Below are positions 42,634 to 51,636 of a stretch of 64,000 nt of DNA, in pieces. Where the stretch lies: positions 2,294,001 through 2,358,000 of the forward strand of contig NZ_CP064030.1 of NCBI RefSeq assembly GCF_016865235.1, in the 5' to 3' direction. The position numbers and the translations under genes were made by a program. Below the pieces are notes generated by a model, which saw nothing but the letters and a program-made list of their open reading frames with translations, made no database searches and was not told where the DNA came from. Position 1 is the first letter of the stretch, and each line of letters opens with the position of its first letter. The stretch comes from Dyella caseinilytica. Its GTDB lineage: Bacteria; Pseudomonadota; Gammaproteobacteria; Xanthomonadales; Rhodanobacteraceae.

Positions 42634-43800
42634 ATGAGTTTCGAAGCAATACACGCACGATTACGCACGCTGCTGGCCGTGGCAAGCCTGATGATCCTCG
42701 GCGTCGCCTTCCCTTCCATGGCAACCGAACAAACGTACCCAGCCAGCCCACGAATCGACAACCCGACGGCGATCGCACGTGCGCGAATGGCAGCAGAAGT
42801 GTTGATGCACTCCTACGACCCCAACAAGGCCTGGTTTCCGTCCAGCTGGTGGAACTCGGCAGTCGCCCTGCAAACCATCGGCGACTACATGCAACGCACT
42901 GGTGACCGTCGCTATCTCAGCCAATTGAACAACACCTTCGAAAAAAACAAAGGTGTGTTTCCGGCCGGCGTCTTGCCGGACCATCCTTCGCCGGGCAACT
43001 TCACCAGCCGGGCTATCGACGACTCCGAATGGTGGGGTCTGACCTGGGTGGAAGCCTATGACCTGACCCGCAACCCGAAGTACCTGGACATGGCAGTCAC
43101 CATCGCCAATTACGTGTACGGCTACTGGGACACCAGCACCTGCGGCGGTGGCGTCTGGTGGAGTGCCGAGCGCACCTACAAGAACGCCGTCACCAACGGA
43201 TTGTTTATCCGGCTCACCGCCGAATTGCACAGCCGGATCCATGGCGACACGCAGTGGTTGGCGCGATCCCGCACGGCCTGGGCGTGGCTCCAAAGCAGCG
43301 GCATGATCAATGCTGATGGCCTGGTCAACGACGGCCTCACCCGCACCTGCACCAACAACAGCCAGACCGTTTGGACCTATAACCAGGGCTTGGCCATCGG
43401 TGCGGGCCTGGAACTGTGGCGCGCGACCCGGGACCCGCAGATTCTGGCCACCGTACACCGCCTGGCTGACGCCGCGATGGGTTCCAACTCACTTGTGACC
43501 GATGGCATCCTGACCGAGCGCTGTGATGCCTTGGACCAGACCTGCAGTAACGACGCCAAGCAGTTCAAGGGCATCTTCATGCGCTACTGGACCGACCTTG
43601 TCGACACCACTCGTGACCCCCACTACGCGGCATTCCTCGACCGGCAAGCCGATAGCATCTGGAACAACGATCGCGACGCCGCTGGCCGACTCGGTACCCG
43701 TTGGTCCGGCGCTACCAGCAACGACCACCCGAACGAGTTCGACTGGCGCACCCAGGCTAGTGCGCTCAGTACGCTGATCGGCGACGTCAGAGGACGGTGA
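42634..43800 (+). CDS. Glycoside hydrolase family 76 (endo-alpha-1,6-mannanase-like)
   Basis: 388 residues with a signal peptide (about 1-30). The (alpha/alpha)6 barrel carries the adjacent catalytic aspartates in SRAIDDSEWWGLTWVEAYDL. GGGVWWSAERTYKNAVTNGL and TYNQGLAIGAGLELWRAT are further GH76 hallmarks. It should cut the alpha-1,6 backbone of mannan, such as that of fungal walls, outside the cell. GAGGAG lies about 10 bases before the ATG. It is convergent with a GH92 gene 7 bases away, with which it would cooperate. Confidence 0.93.
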   Translation: MSFEAIHARLRTLLAVASLMILGVAFPSMATEQTYPASPRIDNPTAIARARMAAEVLMHSYDPNKAWFPSSWWNSAVALQTIGDYMQRTGDRRYLSQLNNTFEKNKGVFPAGVLPDHPSPGNFTSRAIDDSEWWGLTWVEAYDLTRNPKYLDMAVTIANYVYGYWDTSTCGGGVWWSAERTYKNAVTNGLFIRLTAELHSRIHGDTQWLARSRTAWAWLQSSGMINADGLVNDGLTRTCTNNSQTVWTYNQGLAIGAGLELWRATRDPQILATVHRLADAAMGSNSLVTDGILTERCDALDQTCSNDAKQFKGIFMRYWTDLVDTTRDPHYAAFLDRQADSIWNNDRDAAGRLGTRWSGATSNDHPNEFDWRTQASALSTLIGDVRGR

Positions 43801-43807
43801 CTCGCAA

Positions 43808-46096
43808 CTATCTCGTGGCGGCTGACTGCCCCCACGATGATGGCGCATCACCAAGATGGAACTCGAGCGTGCCGCCGTTCCCTACCCGGTCAAAATCTAT
43901 CCACGTCGATGTCAAGGCGCTGCCATTGAGCGTAACGTCCTGGACATAAGTCGAACCTGCATGGTCTGCGTTGATCTCGAGGATTTTGCCGTCAGCAAGT
44001 CGGATCGTCACATGACTGAAGAGCGGGCTCGACAGTGTGAAGCCTGAAACAGCTGGCACTTCCGGATACAGCCCAAGTGCCGCCCACACGAACCAGCCAG
44101 AGGTGGCACCTTCGTCATCATTGCCCGGCAACCCCGACGCAGCAGTGGTGAACTGCTCGTTGACGATTCGACGCACAAGAGCTTGCGTCTTGTCCGGCCG
44201 ACTAGTCCAGTTGTAGAGCCATGGCGTCGCGAACGATGGCTCGTTGCCAATCCATAGGTGCGGGCTGTGCGAGCCGGCATTCAAGTAAGCGTTGAACGTG
44301 TCGAGCCTCGGCAGCACGGCAGCATCGCCGCCAAGCGTATGGATTAATCCGGGGATGTCGAACGGTACCATCCACGTGTATTGCTCGACATTCCCTTCAA
44401 CCTCATCGAATGAGTTAGCGACCCAACTGCCATTGCTATCGCGATCGGAAAGCCGTGGCGGCGTCGCGCTGAACGCGGGGCGAATGACATTCCTCCAGTT
44501 CGCCGATCGTGTCCGCATTTTCGCTGCATTCGTGATGTCACCGAGCGCCAGTGCATAACGGGAGATCGCGTAGTCAGTGGTCGCGTATTCAAGCGTCGTC
44601 GACGCGGTACCACCGTTGTGGCTGCTATCGATCCGAATGTTCGCATCGGCAGGCAGATAGCCAAGCTGTTTGTACAAGACGAGTCCGGGCAGCGCGGTTA
44701 CGTTGCGGCACGTCGTGGCAGCGCCTGACGCCGTGCGGAGCATGATCGACAGCGCCTTTTGGGTGTCGAAGCTGGTGGCGCCGTACATATAGCTCTGCGC
44801 AACGACAATCGGCACATTGTCACCCGGCATCACATCGCTGTTCGTGTTGCCCTCCACCCATTTGGGAAAGGCACCGCCACACGTACTTGCATCATCGACG
44901 AGCGACTGCATCATGTCGCTGGCAGCGGCCGGCTTGAGCCACGCAATGAGAGGCATCAACGAACGATAGGTGTCCCAGCTCGAGAACGTGGTGTAGTGCA
45001 CGTGACCGGCCCCAGCGTTGATGACCTTGCCATTCATGGCCACATAGTCGCCGTTGGCATCACTGAACACGCTTGGGGCAAGCAACGCATGATATAGCGC
45101 CGTATAGAACTTCTTCACGTCGTCCGTATTGCCGCCTGTCACCTCGATCGCACTGAGTTCCCGATTCCATGCGGCGTCGGCTCGTTTCGCAATTTCATCA
45201 AAACCGAGTGTGCCGGCCTCCCGTTGCAGATTGTCCTTCGCATTCTGGATGCTGACGTATGAGACGCCCACTTTCATATTCACTGTCAACGGCGTGCGGA
45301 GCGTCGACGTGAACGTGAGCAGTGCATTTCCGGCAGACAGTTTCGTGGTGAACGGCTGATCAAGCTGTGCGTAGAAGTAGATCTTGTACGTTTGTCCGCT
45401 GCTGCAGAAGTCGCCGCCATTCATCGATCCAGACAGTGCTTCCGGATCGTTCGGGTCAATCGTGATCGTGCCGCCCTGCGATGACGCGTTGGTGCTTGCG
45501 GCCACGTTGAGCTGACCAGCCTGGCCGACGGGCCAGGTGAAGCGCCCGGCGCCGCTGCGCAGCGTGGCAGTCAGTTCTGTGCGGATGCCGTTGTCGAGCG
45601 TTACGCCGTAGTAGCCTGGTCTTGCCGTTTCGTTTGTGTGCTTGAACGACGCAGCGCCCATTTGCCCTGCGACGATTGGCAACACTGGCAGAGCACCTCC
45701 ACCGGGGCAGCCAACTCCACTCAGGTGAGTGAGGCTGAAACCGGTGATGCTCGTCTGGCCGTAGTGATACCCAGGCGGACTCCAGGTATGTGTCACGGAA
45801 GGTGTATCAGGCCCCCATTGCACCATGCCCGCTGGCAGCGTTGCGGCAGGTGTTGTGAAACCGCCGCCCAAGTCTTCCGGTGGCGACTCGGTCTGCGCGA
45901 TAGCCGGAACGAGGGGTGGCGACTGGTCCGTGCCAATCATCGGATCGACGTACTGTGTCAGCGCGAGACCTCTTCCGCCTGTAGACGCGCCGGTATGAGA
46001 GGCCGACATGATGGCCTCATGCGAATGGCCGACACATCCCGCATTCAATAGCCCGACCACCACGGCGCCCATCGCCCAGCATGCACGTTTCGTCAC
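43808..46096 (-). CDS. Glycoside hydrolase family 92 (alpha-1,2-mannosidase-like) lipoprotein
   Basis: 762 residues. Signal peptide with lipobox LNAGC. The family signature YVDPMIGT lies near residue 50, and the C-terminal domain has the GNDDEGATSGWFVWAALGLYP motif with the catalytic acid region, plus TSFSLTHLSG-type text (here ITGFSLTHLSGVGC) and LWIGNEPSFATPWLYNW. GH92 enzymes are Ca-dependent exo-mannosidases that trim side chains, complementing the GH76 endo-enzyme encoded opposite. The membrane anchor suggests outer-membrane or periplasmic location. Confidence 0.94.
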   Translation of the reverse strand: MTKRACWAMGAVVVGLLNAGCVGHSHEAIMSASHTGASTGGRGLALTQYVDPMIGTDQSPPLVPAIAQTESPPEDLGGGFTTPAATLPAGMVQWGPDTPSVTHTWSPPGYHYGQTSITGFSLTHLSGVGCPGGGALPVLPIVAGQMGAASFKHTNETARPGYYGVTLDNGIRTELTATLRSGAGRFTWPVGQAGQLNVAASTNASSQGGTITIDPNDPEALSGSMNGGDFCSSGQTYKIYFYAQLDQPFTTKLSAGNALLTFTSTLRTPLTVNMKVGVSYVSIQNAKDNLQREAGTLGFDEIAKRADAAWNRELSAIEVTGGNTDDVKKFYTALYHALLAPSVFSDANGDYVAMNGKVINAGAGHVHYTTFSSWDTYRSLMPLIAWLKPAAASDMMQSLVDDASTCGGAFPKWVEGNTNSDVMPGDNVPIVVAQSYMYGATSFDTQKALSIMLRTASGAATTCRNVTALPGLVLYKQLGYLPADANIRIDSSHNGGTASTTLEYATTDYAISRYALALGDITNAAKMRTRSANWRNVIRPAFSATPPRLSDRDSNGSWVANSFDEVEGNVEQYTWMVPFDIPGLIHTLGGDAAVLPRLDTFNAYLNAGSHSPHLWIGNEPSFATPWLYNWTSRPDKTQALVRRIVNEQFTTAASGLPGNDDEGATSGWFVWAALGLYPEVPAVSGFTLSSPLFSHVTIRLADGKILEINADHAGSTYVQDVTLNGSALTSTWIDFDRVGNGGTLEFHLGDAPSSWGQSAATR

Positions 46097-46271
46097 TTGG
46101 AGCCTTTTCCTTTTTGTGCTTTATCGCCGGTAAGCGCAGCTGGTGTTGAATGATGAATGAGCAACGCCGTGATGTGAAGACTGTCTTTGCCACACCATCA
46201 TTGGCTATCGCTTGCTGCGTGATTAAACCACACGCCAGATAGATAAGTTGGCAGCCGGCATCCCGCCAAGA

Positions 46272-47636
46272 TCAGGATGCTGGCATTTCCAGCGTGACTT
46301 CCAGCCCACCCTCCAGACGATTGCAGGCATCGACATGACCCAGATGCACCTGCATCACCCGCTGAACGATGGATAGGCCAAGGCCATTTCCCTTCGCCAG
46401 CTTGGCATTCCCTCCACGGAAGAACGGTCGAAACAACATGCCCAATTCATCCTGCGGAACGCCAGGACCATTGTCGGCCACTTTGATGGTAGCGACGTTG
46501 CCCTGATGGCCGACGGTCACTTCAACCTTTCCGTCCGCCGGACTGAACTTGATGGCATTGGTGATGACGTTGTCCATGGCACGCTCCAGCAATATGCCAC
46601 TGCCCTTCACTTGTACCGAACCATCAATGATGGTTTGTATCGCTACGCTTTTCGCCTGCGCCTCGACACGGGCTGCTTTCACACGTTGCTCTGCCAGGTC
46701 GGCAAGATCGATCGACTCCTGCTCCATGCCTGGCAATCCCGCTTCCAGTCGCGACAAGGCCAGCATCTCGGAAGTCATGCGATCCATACGCTCGATCTCC
46801 TGTTCCGCGCGCCTAAAATACGCGGTCGCCATATCCCGACCCGCATAGCGCTCAGCCAGATTCAGCAACAGATGAAGCCTTGTCAGCGGCGAACGGATCT
46901 CGTGGGAAAGGTCCTGCAAGACACCGCGCTCGTGGGCGACAAGCTGCTCGATTCGCTCGCCCATACCATTGAAGTCGCGCGCCAGTTGACCCAATTCATC
47001 ATGTGCGTCGCTCCAGCGCGGCTGCACACGCACAGCAAGATCACCTTCGGCCATTTTTCGCGTAGCATCGCGTATCGCGTCGACTGGGCGCGACACACGA
47101 CGTGCAATCCACCAGCCAATGGCACCGATGAGCAGCAGTGAAAGCATCATCTGCATGCCGAGCAACAGTCTTTCCTGAGCATCCCGCGAAAGGCGCCCAC
47201 GAGAATCGGTATAGCCCACCAATTCCCTGGTATGCCCATCGTCACCGATCACCGGCCTGATTACTAAATCAGAATCCCGTGACAGCCTGAGTTCCGTGCT
47301 GCGGCCATCAGCGAGTGAAGCAGGCAGCGAATGGCGAACGGAAGACGGCACGCGCCATTTGTGCAGTGACTGTCCGTCTTCGTACAGATTGACTTCGATT
47401 CCTTCTTTACTTTCTTTCTCTATCCAGTCATCAAGTGCACTGCGGCCGCCACTGTCGTAGACGTGCTCGGCCGTATCGGCCAGTGCGCTCCAGTCAACGC
47501 GCCGATGGGCCAAGTAATGGATAAATCCGGTAGTAAGCCAGCCAGCCAGCAGCATCACCAACAGAGTGGCAGCGCAAAAGGAAATCAAAATCCGCCAAAA
47601 GATCGGACTGCGGAATGGGGTATGCAGGCCTTTCAT
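46272..47636 (-). CDS. Sensor histidine kinase, CpxA-like
   Basis: 454 residues. A membrane helix at about 18-40 and a second at about 163-183 flank a periplasmic sensor. HAMP (VSRPVDAIRDATRKMAEGDLAV) precedes the H box in LQDLSHEIRSPLTRLHLLLN, a CpxA hallmark, and the ATPase boxes NVITNAIKFSP, DNGPGVPQDELG and GNGLGLSIVQR. It is coupled to the response regulator by an ATGA overlap. With a Spy/CpxP-like protein and Cpx-type boxes nearby, the pair should sense envelope protein stress. Confidence 0.93.
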   Translation of the reverse strand: MKGLHTPFRSPIFWRILISFCAATLLVMLLAGWLTTGFIHYLAHRRVDWSALADTAEHVYDSGGRSALDDWIEKESKEGIEVNLYEDGQSLHKWRVPSSVRHSLPASLADGRSTELRLSRDSDLVIRPVIGDDGHTRELVGYTDSRGRLSRDAQERLLLGMQMMLSLLLIGAIGWWIARRVSRPVDAIRDATRKMAEGDLAVRVQPRWSDAHDELGQLARDFNGMGERIEQLVAHERGVLQDLSHEIRSPLTRLHLLLNLAERYAGRDMATAYFRRAEQEIERMDRMTSEMLALSRLEAGLPGMEQESIDLADLAEQRVKAARVEAQAKSVAIQTIIDGSVQVKGSGILLERAMDNVITNAIKFSPADGKVEVTVGHQGNVATIKVADNGPGVPQDELGMLFRPFFRGGNAKLAKGNGLGLSIVQRVMQVHLGHVDACNRLEGGLEVTLEMPAS

Positions 47637-48328
47637 GACGGTAGCGCGCCGGCAGGCAGAAGCACATAACCGGAACCGCGAATCGCGTCGATCCGCGGCG
47701 AATGAGGAGAAGCTTCGGTCAGCTTGTGACGGAGACGGCTTACGCGCATGTCAATGCTGCGATCGAAACGCTCCAACTCCCGCCCAAGCGAGGCGCGGGT
47801 CAGTGCAGGCTTGTCGATCACCTCGCCTGCGCGCTGCATCAGCGTCAACAAGAGCGAGAATTCCGCACCGGTGAGGTTGAGCTCGCGCTCTTCCACATAG
47901 GCACGTCGTTCGCCGGGCAACACGCGCAACACGCCCATAGTCAGTTCGCCGACGCCTTCCAACGTGTGCCGCCGCAGCTGCGCGCGTACACGGGCGAGCA
48001 GCTCGCGCGGCAGGCAGGGTTTGGATAGGTAATCGTCCGCTCCCAATTCCAGCCCCACGACCCGGTCAACTGGCTCGCCTCGACCGGACAGCATGATGAC
48101 CGGCAGTCGATGCTGTACCCGCAGTTCCCGCAAAGTATCGAGGCCATTGCGCTCCGGCAGCATGACGTCGAGAACCAGCACGTCGGGACGGGACGTCTGA
48201 TCGCGCAGTCTGGCCAGCACCGCCTCGCCGTCATAGACCACGTCCACGTGCAACCCTTCGAGGCGCAAGTACTCGCCTAACAGCTCGCAAAGTTCACGAT
48301 CATCGTCGCCAATGAGCACTTTGAACAT
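47633..48328 (-). CDS. OmpR-family response regulator, CpxR-like
   Basis: 231 residues from the ATG at 48328, which has GGAGAGG upstream. The receiver starts FKVLIGDDDRELCELLGEYL, as CpxR does, with phospho-acceptor in VLVLDVMLPERNGLD and Lys in DYLSKPCLPREL. The winged helix has the CpxR-like LTGAEFSLLLTLMQRAGEVI and ends IRGSGYVLL. It is the probable ligand of the boxes at 48949-48963 and 49109-49123. It forms an operon with its kinase and, 59 bases upstream, a small membrane protein. Confidence 0.94.
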   Translation of the reverse strand: MFKVLIGDDDRELCELLGEYLRLEGLHVDVVYDGEAVLARLRDQTSRPDVLVLDVMLPERNGLDTLRELRVQHRLPVIMLSGRGEPVDRVVGLELGADDYLSKPCLPRELLARVRAQLRRHTLEGVGELTMGVLRVLPGERRAYVEERELNLTGAEFSLLLTLMQRAGEVIDKPALTRASLGRELERFDRSIDMRVSRLRHKLTEASPHSPRIDAIRGSGYVLLPAGALPS

Positions 48329-48387
48329 CGTTACCTCTCCACGTTCATGGGGGCGATCATGGCGGCCTCGGCCACTCCCCATACAAC

Positions 48388-48819
48388 TTACAGCCAGGCA
48401 AGACCGAGCGGGATCAAGGTCCCTGCAACCAGCAAGGTCCAGGCGGTGCGCTTTCGACGGACATGCGAAAGACCTATCCACACCCCAAGCAGGGTCGAGG
48501 CCACCAGATTAAGCGCGACGAGTAAAAAGAACCACTTCAGCGCCTGGGTCGGCAAGGACACGGCATCGTCATCATCGGGTGGCGGCGTTGCGGCCTTTCC
48601 TTCGCTAGTCGGTGCCTGCGACTGGTGTTCATGGTGATCCAGGGCAAACACCTGATCCTTATGCATCCTGCCCAGCTTTTCGATCAGGGCTGGGGGCTGG
48701 TAGTTGCCGTGTTGCTCATGCAGATCGAATAGCTGGAGCGCCCCCGTGAAAGCAAAGAAAAGAATGGTCGGCGCACTGAACAAACCGACGTACGCATGCC
48801 ATAACCGTATCTTGGACAC
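48388..48819 (-). CDS. Small two-helix membrane protein, PepSY-associated-like
   Basis: 143 residues. Membrane helices near 10-28 (YVGLFSAPTILFFAFTGALQLF) and near 90-130 flank a charged, His- and Asp-rich periplasmic loop (DHHEHQSQAP, TPPPDDDD). The N-terminal helix resembles PepSY-TM proteins. It lies 59 bases before the CpxR-like gene on the same strand and is probably the first gene of that operon. The histidines and aspartates could bind metal. Function unknown. Confidence 0.7.
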   Translation of the reverse strand: MSKIRLWHAYVGLFSAPTILFFAFTGALQLFDLHEQHGNYQPPALIEKLGRMHKDQVFALDHHEHQSQAPTSEGKAATPPPDDDDAVSLPTQALKWFFLLVALNLVASTLLGVWIGLSHVRRKRTAWTLLVAGTLIPLGLAWL

Positions 48820-48948
48820 TTATTCTTCCTCGTTGGCTGATCTATACCCACCCGGCGTCACGCACCCGTCGCACGCGCCGGCTTTGCGTTAATTAAGCCT
48901 TAGCCCTGTGACGTTGAAACCTGGTCACGTATCCGGACGTCGCCGGAA

Positions 48949-48963
48949 GGTAAAGAAAGGTAA
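48949..48963 (+). promoter_or_regulatory. Cpx-type box (copy 1)
   Basis: GGTAAAGAAAGGTAA contains GTAAA-N5-GTAA, the known CpxR recognition pattern. It lies between the divergent membrane-protein/CpxRA operon and the Spy-like gene, 130 bases upstream of the former. Confidence 0.7.
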
Positions 48964-49108
48964 CCGTGCTGCAAGCGAGGCCTTCTGAGGCGTGAATCTT
49001 CGTCTTCAGCATGTTTCCAGAACGATTTTCATTCATGCCTTCAATGTCCCATTAACCTCCATCGTCATTTTCGCGTAAGCGAGAAGGACGGCGCGAAGGT
49101 GATGGCAA

Positions 49109-49123
49109 TTACCTTTCTTTACC
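49109..49123 (-). promoter_or_regulatory. Cpx-type box (copy 2, inverted)
   Basis: The identical 15-mer GGTAAAGAAAGGTAA on the opposite strand, 86 bases upstream of the Spy-like gene. Two exact copies in opposite orientation 145 bases apart in one divergent region strongly suggest regulation of both operons. Confidence 0.72.
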
Positions 49124-49208
49124 TCGCAAGGACGGCCGAATACAGGGGTGTGTTTCAGCATCTCTCCACGCTGTTTCACCCCAACACACGAGTCACGAGG
49201 TAGTAACC

Positions 49209-49721
49209 ATGTACAAGAACCTTTCATTCCGTCTTCTGCTCGCATCGGCCATGGCCATGGCTACAACATTTGCCGTGGCAGCCCCGCATGACGGCGATGG
49301 CCGGGACAATGGCGGCAGCCATCATAGCGATAGCGTGCGCGGTCTTGGGCTGTCGTTGACACAACTGAACGCTACCGATGCACAGCGTGCGCGCATTACA
49401 CAAATACTGAGCGCAGATTCCGCACAAATGGATGCGCAGCGTCAGGCCGTGCAAAAGCAGCGGACCGCCCTGGATGCCATGACACCGACCGACACTGGCT
49501 ACCAGGCAGCCGCAGCCCGATTGGCGCAAGCCGAAGCGAGCGAAACACAAATGCGTGTTATCCAGCACGCACAAAACGAAACGCAGATCTATGCGGTGCT
49601 TACGCCCGCGCAACAAGCTCAACTGGCGACGGTCAAGGCGCAACGACAAGCACGAGAGGCGGCATGGCAGCAGCTCAAGGCCAAGTATCCGGTTGCATCC
49701 GACGTCCAGGACGGCCGTTGA
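49209..49721 (+). CDS. Spy/CpxP-like periplasmic protein
   Basis: 170 residues. Signal peptide ending TFAVAAPH. The mature protein is helical, acidic/basic and Gln-rich, with LSLTQLNATDAQRARITQIL and the LTPAQQAQL motif of the Spy/CpxP family (LTxxQ). Such proteins are ATP-independent chaperones or inhibit CpxA. It has no cysteines. The Cpx box 86 bases upstream and the divergent CpxRA-like operon support this role. The sequence also contains a His/Asp/Gly-rich start, which could bind metal. Confidence 0.82.
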   Translation: MYKNLSFRLLLASAMAMATTFAVAAPHDGDGRDNGGSHHSDSVRGLGLSLTQLNATDAQRARITQILSADSAQMDAQRQAVQKQRTALDAMTPTDTGYQAAAARLAQAEASETQMRVIQHAQNETQIYAVLTPAQQAQLATVKAQRQAREAAWQQLKAKYPVASDVQDGR

Positions 49722-49806
49722 TTCAACCGAATCCGAGTCCTACGCAGTCTGTGACCCGCAAAGAAAAAAGTATAGGCTGACTGTGTGTTAGCCGGCGTCC
49801 GCGTCC

Positions 49807-49848
49807 GGCCCGGGGTGAACATGCGTAGTGCTGAGCGCGTCCCGGGCC
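49807..49848 (+). promoter_or_regulatory. Long-loop inverted repeat before the membrane protein gene
   Basis: GGCCCGGG (49807-49814) and CCCGGGCC (49841-49848), an 8-bp perfect inverted repeat with a 26-base loop, 20 bases upstream of the next start codon. It could be a terminator remnant for the Spy-like gene or a leader structure. Confidence 0.35.
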
Positions 49849-49868
49849 ACCTTTAAAGGGAATGTGGC

Positions 49869-50867
49869 ATGACAGAAACCTTCATATCCAGGCTCAACTA
49901 CGTTTTTCGACAGCGCAGCCTGTACGTTGCATTACTTCTTTGGATAGCGCTATGTGTTGCCGCTTATACACTTGCCCCGAGCATGCCTAGACTCGAAGGC
50001 GCACCAAACTTGCGAAGCATGCCGATCGGCAGTTCTCACTATCTTGTACTTGTCATCATCGGCATTGGCATCGCCTCTTTGCTGGCAGGGCGCCGCCCTT
50101 TTCCGGACCTTGGTCAACGCGCGCCGGATCGCTCCATCGCCTTGCGCGAAGTCATCGGCTTATGGATGTATGTCGCCGTTGTTCTCGTGGCAGGTCAGCT
50201 TATTGGCCAGCATTTTTTCGACGCAGGCATTTCGCTGCACTTGAACGGCTCACTTATGGGGGCGACGCGTGTGCAATCGCCGACGGAAGTCTTCACGTGG
50301 GCGGCTTATAACGGCTTTTTTCTTGCACTGGTGCCTTATGTTTTTTTCCGCTTACGAGGCTATTCCAATGCATCACTCAGCCTCACGTCGACGAACCTGA
50401 AGAATGATGTATTGATCATCATCGTCTTATTGGCACTTGGTTGCGCACTGGATCTTCGAGGACACCACACCATTCTTCAGCTCACACCGCATCAGCAAAT
50501 AATCGGTGGCGCGCTGTCGTTCGTGGTTCATCTGTTTGGTACGGATCTGCCGATCATGATCTTTATTTACGCGATCCTCATGCCACGCTACGCGAAACTC
50601 GCATCGCCGATGACGGCCTATCTGCTCGGTGCGGCGAGTTATCCGGCGTCCCACATCTTCGAATCATGGACACAATACGGCTCCGTGACGCAAGGTGTGT
50701 CGTCCGTGATGCTGGTGTTTCTCACCTTCTTCCCTGCAGGAATAATGAAATCATTCCTGACTGTACGCACCGGCAACGCCTGGGCGCATGTATGGGCCTA
50801 TCATGCGATATCGCCTCATGTGACCATTGACACGCCTCTTGTCGTGCAAGATTTCAATATCAAATAA
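49869..50867 (+). CDS. Polytopic membrane protein of unknown function
   Basis: 332 residues, about eight membrane helices (YVALLLWIALCVAAYTL, YLVLVIIGIGIASLLAG, GLWMYVAVVLVAGQLIG and others). The C-terminal NAWAHVWAYHAISPHV recalls the last helix of CPBP/Abi-type membrane proteins, but their catalytic EExxxR is not present (IFIYAILMPRYAK at that place), so an inactive relative is possible. The two hydrophilic stretches GRRPFPDLGQRAPDR and RLRGYSNASLSLTSTNLK are cytoplasmic-type. No gene partner is obvious. Confidence 0.6.
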   Translation: MTETFISRLNYVFRQRSLYVALLLWIALCVAAYTLAPSMPRLEGAPNLRSMPIGSSHYLVLVIIGIGIASLLAGRRPFPDLGQRAPDRSIALREVIGLWMYVAVVLVAGQLIGQHFFDAGISLHLNGSLMGATRVQSPTEVFTWAAYNGFFLALVPYVFFRLRGYSNASLSLTSTNLKNDVLIIIVLLALGCALDLRGHHTILQLTPHQQIIGGALSFVVHLFGTDLPIMIFIYAILMPRYAKLASPMTAYLLGAASYPASHIFESWTQYGSVTQGVSSVMLVFLTFFPAGIMKSFLTVRTGNAWAHVWAYHAISPHVTIDTPLVVQDFNIK

Positions 50868-50954
50868 GGGGTCGTGTCGCGGATTTACTCTTTTCCATCG
50901 AGTGAATGGGCGCCCGCTGTCGCGGGCGATCCCATCGGCACACCGTTTGCACTA

Positions 50955-51242
50955 TCAATTGTATTTCGTCTCAATATCCGACACTTTGCCGTCGGTGATG
51001 ATGATGTACACCGTCTTACCGTCCTGCAGATATTGCCACTGCTCGCTACCTGAAACCTGGTTGTTCGTCAGGCCGCCATTCTGGCCGTCCAGTAATGTGC
51101 GCACCACCGGCTGCCCCAGCAACTCCTGCACCTTCGCTGCGCTATCACCTAATGACAGCACGCGGTCACCCACACGCAAGGAATCCTCGGCATGGACCGC
51201 AACGCCAGTAAACAACAAAGCCAGCAACAGATAACGACGCAT
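50955..51242 (-). CDS. DUF2845-like small periplasmic protein
   Basis: 95 residues from the ATG at 51242, supported by AAGGAGA eight bases upstream. A signal peptide ends near AVHAED. SLRVGDRVLSLGDSAAKVQELLGQP is the DUF2845/SmpA-like fold pattern, and EQWQYLQDGKTVYIIITDGKVSDIE fits the following strands. The Cys that family members often carry is absent. It lies downstream of a promoter-like region and facing the membrane protein gene. Confidence 0.65.
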   Translation of the reverse strand: MRRYLLLALLFTGVAVHAEDSLRVGDRVLSLGDSAAKVQELLGQPVVRTLLDGQNGGLTNNQVSGSEQWQYLQDGKTVYIIITDGKVSDIETKYN

Positions 51243-51636
51243 CGTGATTCTCCTTGAATCGAATACCGACCAACCACCCCGCCAATTTGCCCTGAACAGC
51301 AATGGCCGCAATGTGCCGAAGATCATGGAGCGCCTTCGCCATGATGACCATCACCGCGGCATCGACGACTTATCCCGCAGTCATCTTTTCGGATGGCCGG
51401 CCAGCCTCAATGGCTTTGCAAGTGGACAACGGCTCCATGTGGGTCAACCACCGCTAGACCTGGTGCACGACGGGGCATTGCAGACCACCGCGACAGCAAT
51501 GGCATCTATATGAAATATATGGATTTTATATAGCAAGATAAATGAAGGAATTGTCGGAACAGTAAATCAAATGGCGCGTCGCAAATGGCAAGCCGACTGT
51601 ACACGTTTGACGAGGACTGGCCATCATCCCGTCGCC
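51243..51636. other. 394-base intergenic region
   Basis: It lies between the DUF2845-like gene and the GGDEF gene, both leftward. An AT-rich core (TATATGAAATATATGG near 51508) stands out and may hold the DUF2845-like promoter. Small open frames here do not look coding. Confidence 0.4.

Noticed and set aside
49869..50867. Active CPBP membrane protease
   Set aside because: The EExxxR motif is missing, so only a distant or inactive relationship can be suggested.
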